A DNA stretch of 64,000 nucleotides from Streptomyces aculeolatus (GCF_020400605.1 NZ_JAINRD010000018.1:124001-188000), one strand, 5' to 3'. Counted from the stretch's first letter, positions 8,370-17,438 are shown. Numbers and translations are program-made. The notes: generated by a model not told the origin, from the sequence alone.

Positions 8370-8555
8370 TCGAACATCTTGCTCGCCGCGGACGGCCCGA
8401 GGTGATCGATTTCGGGATCGCCTGCGCGATGGACGCCACCGTGCTGATCGAACCCGGCAAGACCGTCGGGACACCCAGCTTCATTTCCCCCGAACAAGCC
8501 TCAAGCGGCCGGGTCGCGGAGCCCAGTGATGTCTTCGCCCTCGGAGCTGCTCGCC
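8370..8555 (+). pseudogene. Internal fragment of a Ser/Thr kinase gene
   Basis: This stretch is a diverged copy of the kinase gene at 10645-12515. It matches about 11066-11255, from PSNILLAADGPR through VIDFGIA, the activation loop, SPEQA and DVFALGA. One G is missing after GACGGCCCGAG, which shifts the frame, and neither the N-lobe nor the TPR region is present. It is a non-functional duplicate or the scar of a rearrangement. Confidence 0.8.
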
Positions 8556-8574
8556 ACTCCAGACGTCAGTAGCC

Positions 8575-9654
8575 TCACCGGCCGGCGTGCCCTGGCCGCC
8601 CCCGTCCCTCCGAACCTGTGTGGTCGGTTCCGGCTGCCGGGTCCCGTACGCGAAAGACCCCGGGCCGTACCTCGTCGGACAGCAGGTGAATCTCCCTGTT
8701 GAAGTCCGGGGGCCATTGCGTGTCGGCGTTCCACTCGATTCCGGGCACGAGGGGGAGTTCCTGTACGTAGACCAGGTTCGCGCCGGACAGGTTCACGTCG
8801 GTCAGGATCACGGTGGCGGCCAGGAGCGCGTGGGACAGATCCGTATGGGAAAGGTTCGCGCCGGTCAGGTTCACATGCGTCAGGCGTGTGCCGGCCAGGT
8901 TCGCACGAGAGAGGTTCGCCCCGATGAGGTTCACATGCGCCAGGCGTGTGCCGGCCAGGTTCGCACCGGACAGCTTCGCGCAGATCAGATCCACGCGCGT
9001 CCGGTTCGTGCCGGACAGGTGCGTGTCGGACAGATCGGCCGAGGACAGGTCCGCGCCCCGCAGGTCCGCGGACGTCAGATCCCCGCCGGTGAGCACCGCG
9101 CGCCGAAGATCGCGGGCGCGGTCCGGGACAGGCCGGGGCGCCGCGAGGCGTTCGGCTGGTGGAACGGCACGTGCGGGCGGCTGAGCGGCGGCAGAGCGCT
9201 GTGCGATGGCGGACGCCGTGTCCTCCAGCGCGGCGGTAGGAGCATCCGGGCATGCGAGGTAGAGCAGCCCGCGCAGGATCTCGGCCTGCTTCTGCGTCTC
9301 GGGATCGTCCACCACGACTCCAGGCCAGGCGCGGTCTTGCCGCGGGTCACGGGTTCGGCAGACCGGGCACCGGCCGGAACGGGGGCTGAGCGAGATCACC
9401 CGGGCGAGCGCCAGGAGGACGTCGGCGGCGGCGTTCGCGGCCCGCCGCTCGCGCTCACGCAGCCCCGCCCCCGGCACGTGGGCCTTCTCAAGGATGAGGG
9501 TCTGGATTCTCCGGAAGTGCTCCTCGGCGAATTTCCAGTCCGGTTCGCGCGGCTGGACTTCAGCGGGGCCCTCGTGCGGGTGGAGGTTGCCGAAGGCGGT
9601 GACAGCCTCGGCGAGGTCACCGCCGCACCGGTGCAACTCGTGCAGAGTGATCAT
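8575..9654 (-). CDS. Pentapeptide-repeat protein
   Basis: 359 residues. The first ~170 are helical with no known domain, apart from a lone CPVC near residue 97 in a Pro/Arg/Asp-rich stretch. Residues ~178-290 carry about twenty pentapeptide repeats of the A(D/N)LxX type (SADLRGADLSSADLSDTHLS, LSGANLAGTRLAHVNLIGANL), which fold as a right-handed quadrilateral beta-helix. Some family members mimic DNA and protect gyrase, but many have no known role. The DNA from 8850 to 8990 repeats itself closely at base level, so the array grew by recent duplication. The start ATG overlaps the TGA of the broken upstream gene as ATGA, so the two were once a coupled pair. Confidence 0.85.
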   Translation of the reverse strand: MITLHELHRCGGDLAEAVTAFGNLHPHEGPAEVQPREPDWKFAEEHFRRIQTLILEKAHVPGAGLRERERRAANAAADVLLALARVISLSPRSGRCPVCRTRDPRQDRAWPGVVVDDPETQKQAEILRGLLYLACPDAPTAALEDTASAIAQRSAAAQPPARAVPPAERLAAPRPVPDRARDLRRAVLTGGDLTSADLRGADLSSADLSDTHLSGTNRTRVDLICAKLSGANLAGTRLAHVNLIGANLSRANLAGTRLTHVNLTGANLSHTDLSHALLAATVILTDVNLSGANLVYVQELPLVPGIEWNADTQWPPDFNREIHLLSDEVRPGVFRVRDPAAGTDHTGSEGRGRPGHAGR

Positions 9655-10058
9655 CTGCCGTCCCCGGCGTCGTCGGGGGATCGGGTCCGGCTGATGAGTT
9701 CCGCCATCACGGCGGCGAATTCCTGGCTCTGGTGGCGTTGGATCTGATCAGCGATCAGGTAGCCAGCCGCCCCTCCGACGAGGGCGGGCACAGCGGCCCA
9801 GCCGACGAGGGACAGCGGCTACGCCGCCCACCCGGGATCCACATCGGCAGGAGAAGCGATGCCGACCAGCACCTCGTAGGCGCCAACCCACCCCACCAGT
9901 AACCCGTTCAGCAGAAACAGCGCGGTGCACGGCCCGAGTACCCACACCGCGCGGGTCAGAAGCCAGAAGGGCATACGGCCGAGCGCGTGCCGACGCGCCC
10001 ACCACGTCGCGGCCCGCTGCCCGATACTGGGCGGAGGCGGCGGTGACAGGACAGACAC
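9651..10058 (-). pseudogene. Small membrane protein gene split by an in-frame TAG
   Basis: From a GTG near 10058 the frame reads VSVLSPPPPPSIGQRA, then hydrophobic helices around WLLTRAVWVLGPCTALFLLNGLLVGWVGAY. It then meets a TAG at 9819-9821. The same frame continues cleanly past the stop with a third helix (LSLVGWAAVPALVGGAAGYLIAD) and a helical tail QRHQSQEFAAVMAELI. It ends at a TGA that overlaps the pentapeptide-gene ATG. The intact gene would encode about 135 residues. Because the downstream half keeps coding character, the nonsense change looks recent. Sequencing error or readthrough are alternatives. Confidence 0.7.
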
Positions 10059-10333
10059 GCCGCCCAGCGTAGAGGGCGGCACCCTTGCGCTTGCTGAAGT
10101 CCCGCAACATACGCCCGACCGAGAGTCCCGTACGACCAAAGAGGACTTCAGGCCCCGAACGACGGCCTACCCGCGCAGGGCGCGAAACTCATCGCCGAAC
10201 CCGCCCGCCATCCCACCCGGCGCCGAGTTCGCCGCCGCCCTCGGCAGCCCGCTCGCATATTCGCGGGTCGGCCGCCGCGGCGGGGCAAGCCGCGTTTCCA
10301 GGGAGGTGAGACCCCGGGTGGTCGCCGGGGGGC

Positions 10334-10426
10334 TCAGCCGCAGTCGTTGAGGTTGCAGCCGCGGAGGTCGTGGATGGGCCCGCCGCTCTTGGTGACGCAC
10401 ACCCACCGGCCGGAGTAGTTGCGCTT
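10334..10426 (-). pseudogene. C-terminal fragment resembling a peptidase-inhibitor I36-type secreted protein
   Basis: The minus strand encodes about 30 residues (NYSGRWVCVTKSGG ... DLRGCNLNDCG-stop) with the Cys spacing and aromatic pattern of the C-terminal half of small secreted I36/SMPI-like proteins. No start or signal peptide is present upstream, where the sequence changes to an unrelated fragment at 10435. Confidence 0.5.
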
Positions 10427-10434
10427 TTCAAGCG

Positions 10435-10557
10435 GAGCTGCGGGACCTCCTGGGCGCCAGGCTCGGGCACGCCTACTTCCAGGACCGCGGCCGCCGCGCC
10501 GCCGGCCTGGAAGTGACTGTCACCGACATCGACCACCTCGACGTCGACCTCAGTTGA
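10435..10557 (+). pseudogene. Truncated paralogue of the 12686-13036 gene
   Basis: Reads ELRDLLGARLGHAYFQDRGR and ends in an acidic IDHLDVDLS-stop. The ELRDLLGAxLxxAYFQD block is shared almost exactly with the intact gene at 12686-13036, but the 5' part is absent and the tail differs. It is a broken relative flanking the kinase on its other side. Confidence 0.6.
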
Positions 10558-10644
10558 GCGCCCATTCTTGAACCGCCCGGTGCGTCCTGGTGGTTGGGTA
10601 GGTCTCGTACTGGTTGCTGGTGTGTGAATCCGGTGGAGGGGGCG

Positions 10645-12515
10645 TGATGGAGCCGCTGGCGGCGGGGGATCCGGTGCGCGTGAGGGATTTCGTGCTGCGT
10701 GGCCGGCTGGGCGCGGGCGGGATGGGGGAGGTGTTTCTGGGCCGGTCGCCGGGCGGGATGGCGGTGGCGGTGAAGGTGGTGCATCCGCATCTGGCGCGTG
10801 AGGCGGAGTTCCGGCATCGCTTCCGGCGGGAGGTGGCCTCCGCGCGGGCGGTCGGTGGCGCGTACACCGCACCGGTGGTGGCCGCTGGGCCGGAGGACGA
10901 CCCGCCGTGGATCGCGACGGCCTACATCCCCGGGCCGACCCTGACCGATGCCGTGGCCAAGGCCGGGAGGTTCCCGGTGGGTTCGGTGTGGCCTCTGGCC
11001 GCCGGGCTGGTCGAGGCACTGCAGGCTATCCACGCCGAGGGCCTGCTCCACCGCGATCTCAAGCCGTCGAACATTTTGCTTGCCGCGGACGGCCCGAGGG
11101 TGATCGATTTCGGGATTGCCCGGGCGCTGGACGCTACCGTGCTGACCGAACCAGGCAAGACCGTCGGCACACCCAGCTTCATGTCCCCCGAACAAGCCGC
11201 GGGCAGCCGGGTCGAGCGGCCCAGTGACGTCTTCGCCCTCGGAGCCGTACTCGCCTTCGCCGCCACCGGAGTCAAGCCCTTCGGCGGGGGCGGGCCGCTG
11301 GCGGTCTTGTACCGCGTAGCCACCGCCGAGCCGCAACTGGACAAACTGACCGGCCCACTACGCGACCTGATTGCCGCGTGCCTGGCGAAAAACCCCGCAG
11401 ACAGACCCACCACCACCCAACTCCTCCGCGAAATCCTCACGCACTGGGCTCCGCCCGACGACATCCCACCCGCCCCACCACGGCCCCAGAAACTGAACCC
11501 CCTCATCCAGACACGCGCCATACCCGCCACCACCCCGCATTCCCCGCCCACGGACGTCCGCGGTTCTGATCAACCCGACGCCCTGCACGCCCGGAATCAG
11601 CGGGCCTGGAAACTCGGTGACGCGGGTGAGTATGCGGAGGCGGCCCGGTTGTTCGCCGAGTTGGCCGCTGACCGGGCGCGTCTCCTCGGGCCGGATCACC
11701 CCGACGCGATGCGCGCCCGCCAGAACCACGCCCTTTTCCTTGGTGGGGCGGGCGAGCACGCGAAGGCGGCCCGGCTGTTCGCCGAACTGGAAGCCGACCA
11801 GGCGCGCGTCCTCGGGCCTGACCATCCCGCCACCGTGAGCACCCGAGAGCTCTACGCCTGGCAACTCGGTGAGGCGGGTGGGAATGCGGAGGCGGTCCGG
11901 CTGTTCGCCGAACTGGAAGCTGAACGGGTCCGTGTCCTCGGGCCAGATGACCACCGCGTCCTGTTCTACCGTCATCTGCGTGCGTTGAACCTTGGTGAGG
12001 CGGGTGAGAGTGTGGAGGCGGCCCGATTATTCGCCGAGTTGGCCGCTGACCGGGCGCGTCTCCTCGGGCCGGATCACCCCGACGCGATGCGCGCCCGCCA
12101 TCAGCGTGCCTGGAACCTTGGTGAGGCGGGTGCGCGTGCGAAGGCTGCCCGGCTGCTGGCCCGGGTCGTCGCTGACCGGGCGCGTAACCTCGGACCGGAT
12201 CACCCCGAGACCCTGCGTTCCCGCCAGGACCATGCCTGGAACCTTGCTGGGGCGGGTAAGCGTGCGAAGGCGGCCCGGCTCTTCGCCGAGTTGGCCGCTG
12301 ACGAGGCGCGTGTCCTCGGGCCGGATCACCCCGCCACGCTGCTCTGCCGCCACCTCCACGCCTGGAGCCTAGGTGAGGCAGGTGAGTATGTGGAGGCTGC
12401 CCGGCTACTGGACGGGGTTGTCGCTGACCGGGCGCGCGTCCTCGGGCCAGATCATCCCGACACGCTGCGTTCCCGCCAGGTCCACGCCTGGAACCTAGGT
12501 AAGGCGGAGGAGTGA
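10645..12515 (+). CDS. Ser/Thr protein kinase with seven C-terminal TPRs
   Basis: 623 residues from ATG 10645 (GGTGGAGGGGG upstream; an earlier in-frame GTG/ATG at 10614 lacks a site). The Hanks-type kinase domain spans residues 13-270: glycine loop GRLGAGGMGEVFLG, AVKVV with the ATP-binding Lys near 43, HRDLKPSN near 136, DFG near 154 and SPEQ near 177. All catalytic residues are present. A Pro-rich linker (~272-315) leads to seven 42-residue TPR units of the LGxAGExxEAARLFxELxADRARxLGPDHPxT type, similar to kinesin-light-chain/NPHP3 TPRs, ending shortly after the last. No membrane helix, so cytosolic. The TPRs probably recruit a partner or substrate. A decayed copy of its catalytic core lies at 8370-8555. 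Confidence 0.9.
11605..12500 (+). repeat. Seven tandem 126-bp units inside the kinase gene
   Basis: Each unit encodes one 42-residue TPR. Blocks such as GCCGCTGACCGGGCGCGT followed by CTCGGGCC GGATCACCCC recur with few changes, and units 1 and 4 are nearly identical over about 70 bp. Such homology allows unequal recombination, so repeat number may vary between strains. Confidence 0.85.
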
Positions 12516-12559
12516 GCAGCCGACCCCCGTCGACAGCTCGCCGTCGCGGTGGCAGCGGA

Positions 12560-12652
12560 TCAGCCGCGCTGTTGCTTCCGCTTCCGTGACTTCGAGTCGG
12601 CCCAGGCCATCAGGAGGATGAGCGCGATCAAAACGGCGACGATGGACAGCAT
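12560..12652 (-). CDS. Possible 30-residue membrane peptide or fragment
   Basis: The minus strand from ATG 12652 encodes MLSIVAVLIALILLMAWAD followed by a basic tail SKSRKRKQQRG: one membrane helix with positive-inside charges. The frame is open further upstream with plausible residues (LLSDAAHLLRG), so this may instead be the end of a longer broken gene. No Shine-Dalgarno site is evident. Confidence 0.35.
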   Translation of the reverse strand: MLSIVAVLIALILLMAWADSKSRKRKQQRG

Positions 12653-12685
12653 GACGATCGTCGTGGTGCCGCTGCCGCGGAGCAA

Positions 12686-13036
12686 GTGCGCCGCATCACT
12701 GAGCAGCTCCCGCCCGGCATCACCGGCCAGCTCCTCACCCGCCACGGCGCCGGCGCCGGCGAAGCCGAGCTGCGGGACCTTCTCGGCGCGGGACTCCGGC
12801 AGGCATACTTCCAGGACCACGACCTCCGGTCGGCGGCGGGGCGCGCGCCGCTGGACGCCGAGTCCGCAGACGCGGTGCGCGCCTACACCGCGAAGAAACG
12901 CGCCGACGCCGACCAACTCGTCGGCGCCCTGGAGCACATCGCCGCCCACGGCCTGCCCCTCGCCATGACTTCGTGGGAAGACCTACGGGAGGCCAAGCTC
13001 GCCGAGCTGGCCGCCCGGCGCAGCACCGCCGCCTGA
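12686..13036 (+). CDS. Small hypothetical protein with paralogous fragment nearby
   Basis: 116 residues starting with GTG 12686. The sequence is helical and charged: MRRITEQLPPGITGQLL, ELRDLLGAGLRQAYFQDHDL, then a long helix AVRAYTAKKRADADQLVGALEHIAAHG and WEDLREAKLAELAARR. I do not recognise a family. The ELRDLLGA...YFQD block also occurs in the truncated copy at 10435-10557, so it is a repeated accessory gene. It lies just downstream of the kinase; a functional link is unproven. Confidence 0.5.
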   Translation: MRRITEQLPPGITGQLLTRHGAGAGEAELRDLLGAGLRQAYFQDHDLRSAAGRAPLDAESADAVRAYTAKKRADADQLVGALEHIAAHGLPLAMTSWEDLREAKLAELAARRSTAA

Positions 13037-13506
13037 ATGGGCTGGGGCCGGGTCCGGCAACGCCCCACCGGCACACGGCAACCACCAGCGGGCAGGGCGG
13101 GGCGCTGCTACGCACAGCGCAGCCCGAACTCCTTCAACTGCTCGACACGCTCCGGTATCAGTCAGGCCCTGTGCCCTGGGGCACGTTGGAGGACCAGATA
13201 CCCAGCCGGACACCTGCCTTGCCCTGGTCTCCGGGTCGGCCACAAGCTCGGACGCGCTCGTGGACTCCTGGCGCAGCGCGGACGGATGCAGCATTCTTTC
13301 GGCGGCGGGGATGTTTTTCCGGTTCAGGAGCCGGGCTCAAAGAGCTCAAGGGAAGCGACTCAGGCGGGTGTGGACGTGACAGCAGACTCGAACGGCTTCA
13401 GCCCTCAGACGAACAGTTCAGGTCAGGGTGCGGCTGAGCGTCACGAGGGCCGGACAGAAACGCCGCGTTCGACTGATCCACCCCCGTGGACGTGGGGGAG
13501 GCACTG
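13037..13506. other. No gene recognised
   Basis: 470 bp with lower GC than its surroundings. Overlapping open frames lack motifs or a consistent coding signature. The last ~20 bp contain the GGGGGAG ribosome binding site of the next gene. Confidence 0.45.
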
Positions 13507-14313
13507 ATGCCTGACGATGCTCCTTCGCGCGCTGACCACCCGGACAGTCACGACCCCGTGCCCGCCTCGCGGGCGAGTGGCCGCCAGATCTCAGAGCGTC
13601 CAGGAAGCGGCCAAGGCGATGAAGACGACTCACCACGCAGCGCAGGAGATGATCCCTCATACCGAAGTAGGGCCTTCTGGATCTCTCACGTGGCCATGCC
13701 AGTGCTGGTTGCCGCATTCTCTGCCCTCATCATCGGTTTAGGGGGATACCTTTGGAGCCTTTCGCGTCATACCGACACTCCCGAGCCCCTCGAAGTCAAC
13801 GAAACGATGCTCCAGCCTCAACCGCCCCCTACAGGCTACCTCGACCCGCGCGGCTGCCCTGAACATCACTACAGCGAAACTCCTCTACAGGGCATTCCCA
13901 AGAAGGCGCCCGACTTCCCGGGAAGATATAGTCCAGCACGCCTCTCCGTGGTGCTTCAATCGGAAAGTGACGACCCGATTGTTGTTACCTCCGCACACGT
14001 CACCGTCCTGTCGCGGAAGATCTCATCGAAGAATCCACGAAAAATCTGCACATCCGGCATGCCGACGCGCAATTTCACGGTCGACCTGGATGACCAACCT
14101 CCCATGATGCGTCCGGACGAAGCGGAGTCCGATTTCCCATACAAGGTTTCCGCCAGTGACCCGGAATACTTGCACATGGAATTTCAGGCGCGTAGGCACG
14201 AGGTTCGCTTTTACTTGACGATTGACTGGGTGCAGGGCGGAGAAAGGAGGAGTACCACCCTCGACAACGAAGGCAAAGACTATATTGTGAGGCCGGTTCA
14301 TGCGGCGCAGTAG
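13507..14313 (+). CDS. Hypothetical protein with one membrane helix and extracytoplasmic domain
   Basis: 268 residues from ATG 13507, preceded by GTGGGGGAGGCACTG. A disordered acidic/Ser-rich N-terminus (1-60) precedes one helix (VAMPVLVAAFSALIIGLGGYLW, about 63-84). The ~180-residue outside domain is beta-rich (RLSVVLQSESDDPIVVTSAHVTVL, EVRFYLTIDWVQGGERRSTTL) and has two or three Cys. I recognise no family. The pattern resembles the many orphan sensors or stress proteins of Streptomyces. GC is visibly lower than in neighbouring genes, consistent with horizontal acquisition. Confidence 0.7.
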   Translation: MPDDAPSRADHPDSHDPVPASRASGRQISERPGSGQGDEDDSPRSAGDDPSYRSRAFWISHVAMPVLVAAFSALIIGLGGYLWSLSRHTDTPEPLEVNETMLQPQPPPTGYLDPRGCPEHHYSETPLQGIPKKAPDFPGRYSPARLSVVLQSESDDPIVVTSAHVTVLSRKISSKNPRKICTSGMPTRNFTVDLDDQPPMMRPDEAESDFPYKVSASDPEYLHMEFQARRHEVRFYLTIDWVQGGERRSTTLDNEGKDYIVRPVHAAQ

Positions 14314-15057
14314 GCAGCACGCACTTCCAACGACCGGCAGGCGATAGCGAACACACGAAGAAGGCTTCGCCCTCCCTGCACCTCGTCATGGCGCCGACGT
14401 CGTCCTGTATCCTGCCGCCTGCTGATCAGTCGCGCGTGGCGGGACCGAAGATGGCTTGGGGTCATCACGAGCCCGGGGTTCCGTACCGGAGGCGGAACCG
14501 CACGACGTCGACCTGGCCGTCGACGCCCACCGCGATGAGCGGATGGTCCAGCACATAACCCGCTGCCTGTTCACCGGCCGCAACCCCTACGCCGAGCTGC
14601 GCGGCCAGTTGGCAGGGCGCACCCGCGGCGTTCAGTTCGTGTTCGAGATTGCCGGGCGCGAGCAACTGGCATGCGAAGGCGCGAGTATGCTGCGCCTATG
14701 GCGCCGCGGCGACTCCCTCGCCCAGCCCTTCAAACCCTGCACGGCATCGCCCCGGACCCAGTGGCAGGTCGGGCACCGCGCGACGACGTGATCGCCTAGT
14801 TCGACGGGCTGGACCGCGTCATCCCCCGCCAGGCCCGCGGCGACCTCATCGGCTGGCGCGACGCCGGCCGCATCACCATCGCCCGCCTCACTCTGCCCGA
14901 ACAGCCCGCCGAACTCAAAGATCCCGAAGCCGCTAACCCATCGAGATGCGATGGAAGACCGACAGCCCGCTGCGCCGCGCCGGGCTGGCCGCGCTGGAGA
15001 TCCCCGCCCCCACCCGCACGCGCCCCCTGCACGCCCTGCTCCTGACCCCAGGCTCAG
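14314..15057 (+). pseudogene. Decayed coding sequence, at least one in-frame stop
   Basis: Plus-strand fragments with protein character include DERMVQHITRCLFTGRNPY (~14537), then another frame reading DLIGWRDAGRITIARLTLPE and KDPEAANPS (~14845-14940). The second frame is interrupted by TAG at 14797-14799 and changes frame again near 14945 (KTDSPLRRAGLAALEIPAP). No family is recognisable. I read it as one or two genes broken by nonsense and frameshift changes. Confidence 0.4.
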
Positions 15058-15083
15058 CCCCGTCGGCGGTACCGCCGACGGGG
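15058..15083. terminator. Perfect 26-bp palindrome, probable transcription terminator
   Basis: CCCCGTCGGCGG is followed by TA and its exact inverse, giving 12-bp arms with almost no loop in linear form. No T-run follows, but strong hairpins without U-tracts are common terminators in Streptomyces. It closes the decayed stretch before the 15328 gene. A protein-binding site is the alternative. Confidence 0.5.
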
Positions 15084-15327
15084 TGGCGAGGAAGGGCGCC
15101 TCGGTACTCACAGCGCTCAGGCATCACACCCGCTGAGGCGCTGTCACGGCACGAGGCGTCGCCGTGCTCGAATGTGGGCCCGCCGGTCTACCTCATCGGG
15201 CTGGGAATCATCGACGCTTCGCGGTCGGGATCTTCGTCGCTGCGTACCCGGTACATGCCCGTTCTGACCTCCTCCGAGCTTTCGGAAATGCCAGACGAGT
15301 CACGGAAGGCCGTGGTCTGCTGGGGAA

Positions 15328-15813
15328 ATGGAAGTTGTGGCCGCGAGCGTTGTCGCCGTCTTCGGCACGTTGCTGGGATCCGTTGTGACGCATGTGTTCC
15401 AGCGGCGTACCGTCATCCGTTCGGAGCGGTTCACGCGTGGCGAGAGGCTGAGGCAAGAGCGCATCGACGCATTCAGCGTGTTCGGCGGTGCGCTGGCGAA
15501 CTACCGCCGAGGGCAAATGGATCTGTGGTTCGCGATGCACGTACACCATGCCGAATCGGAGTTGCTCGAGATGCGGCGAGAGGCACAACGGCTTCGGGCG
15601 GCTGCGCTAGAGGCTATGTTCCGCGTGCAGCTGCTGACGGAGGCATCCGACGTAGTGGAGGCGGCTCGACGTGCTGTGCGGGCGATCGACCAGATAGATC
15701 GGGCAGAGACCCGGACGGAACTCGATCAAGAGCGGGTGACATCCCGCACACTGGTTTACAACTTCATCAGCACGGCGAAGCCGCATACCGCCGTACCGGG
15801 TGAAGGGCACTAG
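15328..15813 (+). CDS. Small membrane-anchored coiled-coil protein, function unknown
   Basis: 161 residues from ATG 15328 with a short GGGGA upstream. One N-terminal helix (VAASVVAVFGTLLGSVVTHVF, about 3-23) is followed by a long charged helical region (RSERFTRGERLRQERIDAFSVFGGALANYRRGQMDLWF). More amphipathic helix follows, rich in Glu/Arg/Ala, and the ending is short and non-helical. This architecture is frequent among uncharacterised actinobacterial proteins that sit on the inner face of the membrane. No catalytic motif is visible. Confidence 0.7.
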   Translation: MEVVAASVVAVFGTLLGSVVTHVFQRRTVIRSERFTRGERLRQERIDAFSVFGGALANYRRGQMDLWFAMHVHHAESELLEMRREAQRLRAAALEAMFRVQLLTEASDVVEAARRAVRAIDQIDRAETRTELDQERVTSRTLVYNFISTAKPHTAVPGEGH

Positions 15814-16030
15814 GAAGTCCGTCCGGGAGGTTGCGAACGTCGGGAGACCACGTAACAGGCTAGCCCTCAAACGGCTGATCGACGTGTTCTGCCCTCACCC
15901 CTACACCCCCGTACGTCCTCAGGGTGATCGCGGCTTCGGGTTCGACCAGCTATCCAGCAGCGTCTTTCCCCGGTGGTGGCGTCGATGACGGCGATACCGG
16001 CATTCCGGGCACCTGCTGCCCCTAGGGAGA

Positions 16031-16507
16031 TCATTTACGTTCGAGAGTGTTCAGGTCGCACGCGTCGGGATCGCCAAGGATCTGGTACAGCGTGGGGTCG
16101 TCGGCCGACCCGTCAGCACGCAACTCGTAGGTCACCTCGCCATCTTCGGAAACTGAATGCGGTACACTCAGGTGAATAGCCAGTTCGTCGGCGCTTTCCG
16201 TGCGAGCGAACTCCCATCTGCCCACCCCGGGTGGGATGTTGATTGATTCGCCGTCGAGGTCACTGAATGCATCGAAATGCCGCCAGTCACCGAAGCGCAG
16301 CTTCCCGCCGGGCAAAAGCCGGAGCGTGCCATATTCACTCCCGACATAACGGCCGTCCAGGTTACCGGCCTTCACCTCGTCATCGAGCCGACTGATGCCG
16401 CACCCGAAGTAGTTGGCGGTGCACGAGGTGAGCATCCCCGCAAGCAGGAGTGCCGTCGCCGCGAGCACGACACCGGGCACGACGCGGGCAAATATCCAGT
16501 GCGACAT
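16031..16507 (-). CDS. Putative lipoprotein, function unknown
   Basis: 158 residues from ATG 16507. The signal peptide has hydrophobic VVPGVVLAATALLLAGM and a lipobox LTSC with the modified Cys near residue 29. The mature part is beta-rich, with a lipocalin-like appearance: DGRYVGSEYGTLRLLPGGKLRFGDW, GVGRWEF and ELAIHLSV. The pattern 'GxYxG...G.L.L..GG.....' recurs in small actinobacterial lipoproteins of unknown role. Two Cys (CGI, DACDLN) may pair. It has no operon partner. Confidence 0.75.
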   Translation of the reverse strand: MSHWIFARVVPGVVLAATALLLAGMLTSCTANYFGCGISRLDDEVKAGNLDGRYVGSEYGTLRLLPGGKLRFGDWRHFDAFSDLDGESINIPPGVGRWEFARTESADELAIHLSVPHSVSEDGEVTYELRADGSADDPTLYQILGDPDACDLNTLERK

Positions 16508-16744
16508 TGGCAGAGGCTAGCCGATTCCGGTGCTGTCGATGTGTGACCGGGTGTACCGCGAGGCCCATCCGTGAAGCCACGGTGGGCGGCCGGGGCCGCG
16601 GTGGACCGCTGGGCAGCGGTCCCGATTCGTTGCCCCGCGCGCCCACTCTCCGAAAGGAGGGATGCCGCGGTGGGACCGCTGCACCGGCGCCGCCGGTAGC
16701 CGCCGGGACTCTCGGGTCCGCCCGGGCTCAGGTCTCCAGCCCGA

Positions 16745-16945
16745 TCGGCGCAGAAAAGCTACTACGACGGCGCCCGCAGCCTGGACATCGACCACCTGGT
16801 ACCGCTCGCCGAAAGCTGGGACAGCGGAGCCTCGAACTGGGATGCGAAGCGGCGTGAGGCGTACGCCAACGACCTCGGCGCCGAAACCTCGCTCATCACG
16901 GTGACGGCCCGCTCCAACCGCAGCAAGGACGACCGCACAGATCGT
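16745..16945 (+). pseudogene. Fragment of a secreted HNH/DUF1524-type endonuclease
   Basis: One frame reads SYYDGARSLDIDHLVPLAE, then ESWDSGASNWDAKRREAYAND and SLITVTARSNRSKDDR. DIDHLVPL with downstream W-(5-8)-R and Asn/Arg-rich SNRSK is the typical HNH core of actinobacterial secreted nucleases. The signal peptide and N-terminal third are missing, and the C-terminus dissolves into unrelated sequence. Confidence 0.7.
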
Positions 16946-17438
16946 TTGCTGGTCCGACAGTCATGTGATCGCAGGTCGGCGGTGCCAGCCGCAGGGGCGC
17001 GATTTGCAGCTCGGTTGCGCGTATGAGACGGCGCCCGGACTGAGAGGGCGGCCACTGGGCGAGACCAACCTCACCGGACCGTTTGTGGGACCAACCCTGC
17101 GGGCGCGTGGGGCACTCCAGAGCCGGTGCGGTGTTCCGGGCGCAGCGCACCGCGTGCTGCGGCGCGCTCTGCCCGGTGGCCGACTCCGGTGCGGATGACG
17201 GCTGGGTGAAGCTCAGGATGTTGCCGTGCGGGGCGATGACCCGCGCTTGCGTCGTTCTCTGCAACTGGGCCGATCACCCGTTGCGTCGGCGGCTCCAGGG
17301 ATTACGCGGTCCGCGGTCATCCCAGGTGTGGCACACCCAGGATGGCGAGGCAGGGGATCGGCACCTTTCGGCAACGGGGCGAGGAGTGGCAGAGGATGCG
17401 GGGACCAGCTCCGTACCTTCGGAAAGGACCGACGTGCC
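16946..17438. other. No supported gene
   Basis: A minus-strand frame 16896-17264 is open with plausible residues but no motif or binding site. The right end carries GGAAAGGA, the ribosome binding site of the next gene. Otherwise nothing was seen. Confidence 0.4.

Noticed and set aside
8840-8990. Possible CRISPR-like direct repeats
   Set aside because: The repeats are contiguous codons of a pentapeptide array without spacers.
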